Source: Candidatus Methanoperedentaceae archaeon
GTDB taxonomy: Archaea; Halobacteriota; Methanosarcinia; Methanosarcinales; Methanoperedenaceae
DNA: 6,118 bases
Direction of reading: 5' to 3'
Assembly (NCBI GenBank): GCA_013331375.1
Contig: DUGO01000021.1
Location: 1 to 6,118 of the forward strand
The translations under genes were made by a program, and so were the position numbers. Positions within the stretch are counted from its first letter, which is position 1. Each line of letters starts with the position of its first letter. Positions 1-6,118 of this stretch are shown one piece after another. Under the pieces are notes generated by a model that did no database searches, was not told the DNA's origin, and was given only the letters and a program-made list of their open reading frames with translations.

Positions 1-1056
1 ACGTGGGGCGAGAGCCACGGCGCGGCAGTTGGCGTCGTCATTGATGGCTGCCCTGCTGGGCTTGCGCTATCAGCCGGCGATGTCCAGGCAGAGCTTGACA
101 GGCGCCGCCCGGGTCAGAGCGAGGTCACGACAAGGAGAAAAGAGGAAGATAAGGTGGAGATACTGTCAGGCATCTTCGAGGGAAAGACAACGGGTACGCC
201 GATATCCATGCTTGTCAGGAATACTGACGTTGATTCAAGCAAGTACGAACCCATCAGGGATACTCCGCGACCCGGGCAGGCAGATTTCACCTACGAGAAA
301 AAATACGGCTTCCGGGACTGGCGTGGCGGCGGTAGGGCATCTGCCAGGGAAACTGTCGGCAGGGTGGCGGCTGGGGGAGTCGCCAAAAAACTCCTTGCAT
401 TATCCGGCATTGACATTTTTGCGCACGTGACCGAGCTTGGAGGCATAGCCGCGGGTAAAGTGCCGGTATCTGACATAAAGGACAATTCCGGGAAAAACCC
501 GGTCAGGTGCGCCGACCCTGTTGCCGCCGGGAAAATGCAGCAGCGTGTGCTTGAAATCCGTAGCGAGGGGGACAGCCTTGGAGGCGTAGTCGAGATAATA
601 GCGACAGGCGTGCCTGCTGGCATAGGCGAGCCGGTCTTCGATAAGCTCAGCGCTGACCTTGCAAAGGCGCTCTTCAGCATAGGTGCGGTCAAGGGCATGG
701 AAATCGGGGCAGGCTTTGCATCCGCGCGTATGAAAGGCAGCGAGATGAACGACCCGTTCGTCCTGCGGAACGATGTTCGTACAGAGACGAACAATGCGGG
801 GGGCATACTCGGCGGCATCTCGGATGGCGAGCCCATCGTATGCAGGATTGCGGTGAAGCCAACGCCCTCCATTTCAAAGCCGCAGCGGACCGTAAATCTC
901 AAGACAATGGAGGAAACTTCGATACGCATAGAGGGCAGGCATGACCCTGTGATTGTGCCGCGCATAGTGCCTGTTGCCGAAGCCATGGTTACGCTTGTGC
1001 TCGCAGACCACATGCTGCGCAGCGGATTGCTGTGCCCATCACGATTGACCATGTAA
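1..1056 (+). CDS. aroC: Chorismate synthase, 5'-truncated by window edge
   Basis: Chorismate synthase converts 5-enolpyruvylshikimate-3-phosphate to chorismate, the last shikimate-pathway step, using reduced FMN as cofactor without net redox change; it is a cytosolic tetramer. Frame 1 is open from base 1, giving 351 residues and a TAA stop. Family signatures are visible in fragment numbering: GESHG at 3-7, RRRPGQS near 37-43, the block [20 protein letters not shown] at 95-114 followed by ARET, the RTETNNAGG motif at 260-268, and GRHDPV at 312-317. Against the family's usual length of about 360-370, only some ten N-terminal residues are missing. A GTG at 154 lies in this frame but is not the start, because conserved motifs precede it. 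The next pathway genes are not adjacent here. The C-terminus is short and ordinary. Identification is very secure; the true start lies outside the window. Confidence 0.97.
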   Translation, partial: TWGESHGAAVGVVIDGCPAGLALSAGDVQAELDRRRPGQSEVTTRRKEEDKVEILSGIFEGKTTGTPISMLVRNTDVDSSKYEPIRDTPRPGQADFTYEKKYGFRDWRGGGRASARETVGRVAAGGVAKKLLALSGIDIFAHVTELGGIAAGKVPVSDIKDNSGKNPVRCADPVAAGKMQQRVLEIRSEGDSLGGVVEIIATGVPAGIGEPVFDKLSADLAKALFSIGAVKGMEIGAGFASARMKGSEMNDPFVLRNDVRTETNNAGGILGGISDGEPIVCRIAVKPTPSISKPQRTVNLKTMEETSIRIEGRHDPVIVPRIVPVAEAMVTLVLADHMLRSGLLCPSRLTM

Positions 1057-1081
1057 AACAGTTTATGTGCAATCGCCAGAG

Positions 1082-1090
1082 TAATATAAT
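1082..1090 (+). promoter_or_regulatory. TATA-like box for the small membrane ORF
   Basis: The sequence TAATATAAT sits just after aroC, preceded by a purine-containing stretch that could serve as a BRE. Its centre is about 29 nt before the ATG at 1115. With the usual archaeal TATA-to-start distance of about 25 nt, transcription would begin near 1110-1113, so the message would be leaderless or nearly so. This is inference from sequence only. Confidence 0.45.
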
Positions 1091-1114
1091 GATCACGCGC
1101 AAATAACTTTGGTG

Positions 1115-1279
1115 ATGCATCTGGAGCGCGACACGCTGCTTGCCATCAGCATAGCCGGGGTGATTCCAGCATCCATCATATCCTTTGCGCTGGACATCGA
1201 GGCGCTTGCGTGGGCTCTTTTGGTTTCAGCTATCGTATTCGCCATGCTGGTGGATGGGAAGAGGTACTGCGAACCTTGA
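1115..1279 (+). CDS. Small two-helix membrane protein, unknown function
   Basis: A 54-residue reading frame from ATG to TGA that I do not recognise as a named family. It begins MHLERDTLLAIS and carries two hydrophobic stretches, about residues 8-26 and 28-46, separated by a single acidic turn (D27, E29), then a charged tail DGKRYCEP. This predicts a helical hairpin in the cytoplasmic membrane. Codon choice resembles the flanking genes, with frequent GCG, CTG, ATC and ATA. A GTG directly before the ATG (1112) is in frame and could be used instead. There is no spaced Shine-Dalgarno site: GGTG abuts the start. A TATA-like box about 29 nt upstream fits a leaderless transcript. It lies between aroC and pyrG, 58 nt after one and 95 nt before the other, so the neighbours do not reveal its job. 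Fortuitous hydrophobic ORFs of this size occur, hence moderate confidence. Confidence 0.6.
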   Translation: MHLERDTLLAISIAGVIPASIISFALDIEALAWALLVSAIVFAMLVDGKRYCEP

Positions 1280-1311
1280 TTTGGGCTGTGAGCGGGAGTG
1301 TGGGAGGATGA

Positions 1312-3883
<2,572 letters not shown>

Positions 3884-3940
3884 CGCAAGTATTGGAATGC
3901 TCTCACCCGACGTTCTCGCAGATACTCGTTCAGAATCCTA

Positions 3941-3950
3941 AATAAATTTT
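3941..3950 (-). promoter_or_regulatory. TATA-like box of the PAP2 gene
   Basis: On the minus strand this reads AAAATTTATT, followed by TAGG. It lies some 45-70 nt upstream of the candidate start codons, predicting a transcript start near 3920 and a leader long enough to include the GGTGAG at 3907-3902. The assignment is positional only. Confidence 0.4.
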
Positions 3951-3977
3951 ACTGTTCCTGCGGCGATTGTGTTAACT

Positions 3978-3990
3978 TAGGATTAATATA
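3978..3990 (+). promoter_or_regulatory. Promoter-like element without a following gene
   Basis: TAGGATTAATATA contains a 12-nt string, TAGGATTAATAT, that recurs exactly at 4531-4542 ahead of the RAM-domain gene, where it is well placed as BRE plus TATA box. Here transcription to the right would begin near 4010, yet no plausible start codon with a frame follows before 4257. It may drive a non-coding RNA, a long leader, or be chance. Confidence 0.35.
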
Positions 3991-4001
3991 TGCCAAGGTA
4001 A

Positions 4002-4032
4002 TCAATTTTTATATTGAGGTAATAAAAATTGA
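4002..4032. repeat. 11-bp AT-rich inverted repeat (hairpin)
   Basis: TCAATTTTTAT (4002-4012) and ATAAAAATTGA (4022-4032) are perfect inverted copies around a 9-nt loop ATTGAGGTA. As RNA it would form a hairpin near the 5' end of any transcript from the orphan promoter; as DNA it could be a protein-binding dyad. No T-run follows on the plus strand, so it is not a typical terminator. Confidence 0.55.
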
Positions 4033-4070
4033 ATCCCGGACTGGAATTTTCAACGTGTCTGAAGAAAAAG

Positions 4071-4082
4071 GTATCATGATAC
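4071..4082. promoter_or_regulatory. 12-nt perfect palindrome, possible operator
   Basis: GTATCATGATAC equals its own reverse complement. It lies about 90 nt upstream of the UPF0147 promoter region in otherwise gene-free DNA. A dimeric helix-turn-helix regulator could bind it; no regulator is identified and chance occurrence is possible. Confidence 0.3.
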
Positions 4083-4167
4083 GAGTCCTCTAAAATTTTT
4101 GGGAAATATACTGATCGTGCTGGGATGTCAATCAGGTCTCAAAATCTACCCAACATGAGAGTAAAGT

Positions 4168-4180
4168 TAAAATATTAAGA
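4168..4180 (+). promoter_or_regulatory. TATA-like box of the UPF0147 gene
   Basis: TTAAAATATTAAG is a strong AT-rich box. A start about 25 nt downstream, near 4200, would give a leader of about 55 nt that includes the ribosome site at 4247-4253. Confidence 0.45.
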
Positions 4181-4246
4181 CCGCACAATTCCGAGAAAAA
4201 AGTCATTTGGCGTGCCGCTGGTAGTGCGCTCATTTTGTCTTGTGTA

Positions 4247-4253
4247 AGGTGAT
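4247..4253 (+). promoter_or_regulatory. Strong archaeal Shine-Dalgarno site
   Basis: AGGTGAT is a full match to the conserved archaeal/bacterial 16S 3'-end complement and lies 3 nt before the ATG at 4257. It fixes this start and provides a reference for SD spacing in this genome. Confidence 0.75.
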
Positions 4254-4256
4254 TTA

Positions 4257-4526
4257 ATGGCTTCGGGTAATACTGAGGAGGTCATAAGGCAATGCGTAGC
4301 AGTGCTTGAGCAGATCGTAGCCGATGACTCAGTGCCAAGGAACATACGCAGGTCTGCGGAGACGGTCAAGAACACGCTCAGCAAGAAAAGCGAGCCTGCC
4401 TCGATGAGGGCAGCCGCATGCATTTCTACCCTTGACGAGATGAGCAATGACCCGAACCTACCACTGCATACGCGCACACTGATATGGAACGTGGCAAGCC
4501 AGCTTGAGACCATACCCCTGGGCTGA
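4257..4526 (+). CDS. UPF0147 family protein
   Basis: An 89-residue protein recognised as UPF0147, a small, widely conserved archaeal family of unknown function. Recognition rests on the pattern DDSVPRNIRRSAE (about residues 23-35) and the C-terminal block STLDEMSNDPNLPLHTR (about 56-72) followed by TLIWNVASQLE, both near-invariant in the family as I recall it. The length matches the family. No membrane segment, signal peptide or metal motif is seen; it is predicted to be a small, largely helical cytosolic protein. The start is well supported by an AGGTGAT ribosome site 3 nt upstream. It is followed after 48 nt by the RAM-domain gene, which seems to have its own promoter, so the two may not form a strict operon. 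Its conservation suggests a core information-processing or housekeeping role, but none is established. Confidence 0.92.
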   Translation: MASGNTEEVIRQCVAVLEQIVADDSVPRNIRRSAETVKNTLSKKSEPASMRAAACISTLDEMSNDPNLPLHTRTLIWNVASQLETIPLG

Positions 4527-4530
4527 CAGA

Positions 4531-4542
4531 TAGGATTAATAT
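4531..4542 (+). promoter_or_regulatory. BRE/TATA-like element of the RAM-domain gene
   Basis: TAGGATTAATAT sits directly after the UPF0147 stop and 32 nt before the RAM-domain ATG. The predicted transcript start near 4563 leaves a leader of about 12 nt containing the GGAG ribosome site. The same 12 bases occur at 3978-3989. Confidence 0.5.
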
Positions 4543-4564
4543 CTCACGTGCACATTGAATGATT

Positions 4565-4568
4565 GGAG
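4565..4568 (+). promoter_or_regulatory. Ribosome binding site deciding the RAM-domain start
   Basis: GGAG lies 6 nt upstream of the ATG at 4575. It favours this ATG over an in-frame TTG at 4563 that would place the start before the ribosome site and add four unconserved residues. Confidence 0.65.
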
Positions 4569-4574
4569 AATACA

Positions 4575-4808
4575 ATGGCGGTTGGATTCGTATTGATAAA
4601 CGTGTCGCCCGGGACCGAACGCAACGTGTATGACAAACTCGTGAAATGCAGCGAGATACAGGAGCTGTACCCGCTCTTCGGGGAGTACGACCTCATAGCC
4701 AAGGTGGTTGTCAAGGACTACGATGAGCTGAGCGATATCGTGTTCCACAAGATAAGGACGTTGAAAGGGGTAACAGAGACAAAAACGCTCACGGGCGCCA
4801 AGTTCTGA
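4575..4808 (+). CDS. Stand-alone Lrp/AsnC ligand-binding (RAM) domain protein
   Basis: A 77-residue protein consisting only of the RAM/AsnC C-terminal domain, the alpha-beta sandwich that in full-length Lrp/AsnC regulators binds amino acids and drives oligomerisation. Visible family features are the first strand GFVLINVSPGTE, a helix with a YDKLVKCSEIQELYPLFG stretch and the turn GEYDLIAKVVVKDYDEL, then a helix and a closing strand GVTETKTLTG. There is no N-terminal helix-turn-helix, so it should not bind DNA alone. Such single-domain forms are common in archaea and may act as effector sensors or partners for full-length Lrp proteins, but the partner is unknown here. The gene has its own TATA-like box and a GGAG site. 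It ends in three consecutive in-frame stops, TGA TAA TAA, and converges on the Cas4-like gene with 16 nt between stops. Confidence 0.92.
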   Translation: MAVGFVLINVSPGTERNVYDKLVKCSEIQELYPLFGEYDLIAKVVVKDYDELSDIVFHKIRTLKGVTETKTLTGAKF

Positions 4809-4824
4809 TAATAACGGAGCTGTC

Positions 4825-5610
4825 CTAAAAGAACTTTGATGCCAGGCTGCGCTTTGTCTCGCAAAGACCTGCATGACCGCAGTTCTGGCAGGGCGCATCC
4901 CCGGGCTTATCAGGCATGGTGCCATCGATTATCTTGTGTATTTTTTTCAGTACCTGCAGGACCACGCGCCTGTCATTCGACCGGATAGCTGCCTCACGGA
5001 ATTCGCAGCTCTTCGCATACTCAACCAGTCCCAGCTCGACTTTGCCCCCGTTCATTTCCTCAAGCATGATGGCATGAGCAGCAAGCGCGAGCCTGTCGTT
5101 CTTCCAGATGCCGTTCTCGGGCGCTTTGCCCGTCCTTATGATAGAGGGCGCTGCAATATCGCCGCGCATGACGAGCTTTGCAGGACTGCCCGTGATGCCA
5201 AAACGCCTTGACACCAGCACAGGTTCGACCTGGAACGGCGTAATCATCCCGACGAGCGTTTCTTTCCCGATGCGCTGCGCAGCCGATGCCAGGCGCTCGC
5301 TTATGCCTGGCAGCAGTGCGCGCACATCCCCGACAGCACCGTCCGCGAGGGCGCTGTCAAGAGGGTGTATGGCAGGGAGCTCGGCAGATATGCGGTCAAG
5401 CTCGGCAGCGAGAAATCCAGCCGGATCATCGCGATTTATGGCAGCCGGGTACGATAATGCAAGCTCCTTCAGCACAAGATGCGAAGCGTATTCAGCCGTA
5501 GGTCCCTCCTCATGCCCCCTGAGCCGGAAATATAGCTTTCGGGGACAGCGCAGGTATGTGGCAATATCCGATACCCTGACAGTGTTCACGAAACTCACGA
5601 CATCCCACAT
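4825..5610 (-). CDS. Cas4/Dna2-like (DUF83, PD-(D/E)XK) protein, apparently catalytically dead
   Basis: A 261-residue protein related to the Cas4/Dna2 RecB-type nucleases with a 4Fe-4S cluster. It starts with VSDIATYLRCPRKLYF (Cys22) and ends with CQNC (241-244) and Cys250, the four-cysteine arrangement that holds the cluster. Between them the nuclease core looks degenerate: the expected GxPD aspartate is Ala144 (GSPAKL), the ExK motif reads IIR at 157-159 ahead of TGK, and the QxxxY motif reads ALAAH at 175-179. So a structural or nucleic-acid-binding role is more likely than cleavage. These comparisons are from memory of the family. The ATG at 5610 is chosen because a minus-strand TATA-like box about 22-30 nt upstream would give a leaderless message; a TTG at 5619 and GTGs at 5601 and 5589 are alternatives. 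No cas1, cas2 or repeats are nearby, so it is not evidence of CRISPR. It is divergent from the U32 gene. Confidence 0.82.
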   Translation of the reverse strand: MWDVVSFVNTVRVSDIATYLRCPRKLYFRLRGHEEGPTAEYASHLVLKELALSYPAAINRDDPAGFLAAELDRISAELPAIHPLDSALADGAVGDVRALLPGISERLASAAQRIGKETLVGMITPFQVEPVLVSRRFGITGSPAKLVMRGDIAAPSIIRTGKAPENGIWKNDRLALAAHAIMLEEMNGGKVELGLVEYAKSCEFREAAIRSNDRRVVLQVLKKIHKIIDGTMPDKPGDAPCQNCGHAGLCETKRSLASKFF

Positions 5611-5625
5611 AACCTTCAAACCTAA

Positions 5626-5642
5626 AACTTTTATGCTTTAAG
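5626..5642. promoter_or_regulatory. Shared divergent promoter for the Cas4-like and U32 genes
   Basis: The 48-nt spacer 5611-5658 is all that separates the two divergent start codons. Its AT-rich core carries CTTTTATGCTTTAAG on the plus strand and CTTAAAGCATAAAAG on the minus strand. A box centred near 5632 predicts plus-strand transcription near 5657 (U32 ATG at 5659) and, with 5632-5640, minus-strand transcription near 5607-5615 (ATG at 5610). The two TATA boxes would overlap, so transcription in the two directions may be mutually exclusive. Confidence 0.45.
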
Positions 5643-5658
5643 CAAGAATAAGCCCGCA

Positions 5659-6118
5659 ATGAAACTCTTTGTACCCTCAACGGGACACCTTGAAGGGCTT
5701 ACACATCTAATTGAAAATGCGGAAAAGGGCAGCATCTACTCGGTTTTCATGGCTGGCGCGCCCGACTACATAGGCACGGGCAGGAGCAACCTCGGCTCGC
5801 CGCAGCTTGAGGACATTGCTGCCCAGACCGAGTATGCGCACAGGCATGGCGTGAAGATGGAGATGGTGCTCAACAGCTCGTGCATGGGTGGGAGGCAGCT
5901 TACGCCAGAGGGCGCAAGGCTCAACCACTGGTACATCGAAAAGCTGTGCGACATTGGCGTTGACTCGATTGTGGTTGCAGACCCGTACCTTGTCGAAACA
6001 ATAGCACGGGACTTTGATGTGAATGTGGTGGTCTCGGTGCTGGCTTTTGTGGACTCGCCCCAGAAGGCTGAGTTCTTTGTTGACCTTGGCGCAGACTCCA
6101 TAGTTATAGATTCCAATG
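5659..6118 (+). CDS. Peptidase U32 family protein, 3'-truncated by window edge
   Basis: The first 153 residues of a TIM-barrel-like U32 (PF01136) protein, open to the right edge. Recognisable features are the N-terminal strand MKLFVPS, an early glycine-rich segment AGAPDYIGTGRSNLG, the NSSCMGG turn (about residues 72-78) followed by LTPEG, the strand GVDSIVVADPYLVE (about 100-113) and LGADSIVID. These match U32 proteins, where ADP and the following strand repeats are typical. Characterised bacterial relatives act in collagen breakdown or in Fe-S dependent hydroxylation of tRNA and quinones; the archaeal members with this N-terminus have no assigned substrate I know of. The catalytic or cluster-binding cysteines expected further downstream lie outside the window. 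The ATG has no Shine-Dalgarno site, and a TATA-like box about 27 nt upstream suggests a leaderless message. The family call is good; function is open. Confidence 0.78.
   Translation, partial: MKLFVPSTGHLEGLTHLIENAEKGSIYSVFMAGAPDYIGTGRSNLGSPQLEDIAAQTEYAHRHGVKMEMVLNSSCMGGRQLTPEGARLNHWYIEKLCDIGVDSIVVADPYLVETIARDFDVNVVVSVLAFVDSPQKAEFFVDLGADSIVIDSN

Larger units (their letters stand above)
3938..4256. other. Gene-free AT-rich spacer with dyad elements
   Basis: About 320 nt between the divergent PAP2 and UPF0147 genes, clearly richer in A+T than the coding DNA around it. I found no coding frame worth reporting on either strand; the longest ATG frame noticed is 33 codons (minus, 4132-4233) with no ribosome site. 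The block holds a minus-strand TATA-like box for PAP2, a plus-strand promoter-like repeat at 3978-3990 with no gene behind it, an 11-bp hairpin at 4002-4032, a 12-nt perfect palindrome at 4071-4082, and the UPF0147 promoter and leader at its right end. It could hide a small RNA gene. Confidence 0.6.

Noticed and set aside
154..156. In-frame GTG as the start of aroC
   Set aside because: The frame is open to base 1 and encodes GESHG and RPGQS family motifs before the GTG, so the gene is simply cut by the window edge.
291..1052. Long minus-strand frame across aroC
   Set aside because: It lies antisense to a clear chorismate synthase and its translation shows no recognisable domain; a codon-bias shadow.
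4074..4114. Possible C/D box small RNA (ATGATAC ... CTGA)
   Set aside because: The C-box match is poor (RTGATGA expected) and no C'/D' boxes are seen.
4111..4135. CTGAT / ATCAG inverted repeat
   Set aside because: Only 5-bp arms with a 15-nt loop; easily chance.
4132..4233. 33-codon minus-strand ATG frame in the spacer
   Set aside because: It has no ribosome site or recognisable features and overlaps the UPF0147 leader.
4563..4574. TTG at 4563 as the start of the RAM-domain gene
   Set aside because: It would overlap the GGAG ribosome site that is correctly spaced for the ATG at 4575, and it adds residues outside the domain.
4825..5610. Cas4-like gene as a sign of a CRISPR-Cas locus
   Set aside because: There are no spaced direct repeats, no cas1, cas2 or effector genes here, and DUF83 proteins often occur outside CRISPR loci.
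5108..5641. Plus-strand frame across the Cas4-like gene
   Set aside because: The minus strand encodes a recognisable family with cysteine motifs at both ends; the plus frame is a shadow.

Overview
This 6.1-kb window reads as chromosome of an archaeon, most likely a methanogen- or ANME-type euryarchaeote; the lineage is inference. Supporting signs are the archaeal-only UPF0147 family, a stand-alone Lrp/AsnC ligand-binding (RAM) protein, TATA-like boxes about 25-35 nt upstream of most genes, ribosome sites of the GGTGAT type matching an archaeal 16S 3' end, and AT-rich spacers between moderately GC-rich genes. I see no transposase, integrase, tRNA, rRNA or CRISPR array.

Layout. (1) Positions 1-1056 (+) hold the 3' part of aroC, chorismate synthase, cut by the window edge. 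(2) Positions 1115-1279 (+) hold a 54-residue two-helix membrane peptide behind its own TATA box. (3) Positions 1375-2955 (+) are complete pyrG, CTP synthase, with a 13-nt palindrome just upstream of its TATA box. (4) Positions 2939-3883 (-) encode a polytopic PAP2-type phosphatase/transferase with a C-terminal zinc ribbon; it converges on pyrG and overlaps it by 17 nt. (5) Positions 3938-4256 are an AT-rich gene-free block with a promoter-like repeat, an 11-bp hairpin and a 12-nt palindrome. (6) Positions 4257-4526 (+) encode a UPF0147 protein, and 4575-4808 (+) the stand-alone RAM protein, each with its own promoter-like element. (7) Positions 4825-5610 (-) encode a Cas4/Dna2-like (DUF83) protein that keeps its four Fe-S cysteines but appears to have lost its nuclease residues. 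(8) From 5659 (+), divergent from it across 48 nt, runs the start of a peptidase U32 family protein cut by the right edge.

The genes do not form one pathway. aroC (aromatic amino acids) and pyrG (CTP synthesis) are housekeeping. Nearly every gene seems to have its own promoter, and several putative start sites lie very close to the start codon, suggesting leaderless or short-leader messages. I found no clear new multi-gene system. The best leads are the apparently inactivated Cas4-like protein, the orphan promoter and hairpin in the 3.9-4.2 kb spacer, the PAP2 phosphatase-zinc ribbon fusion with an odd start, and the unannotated small membrane peptide.
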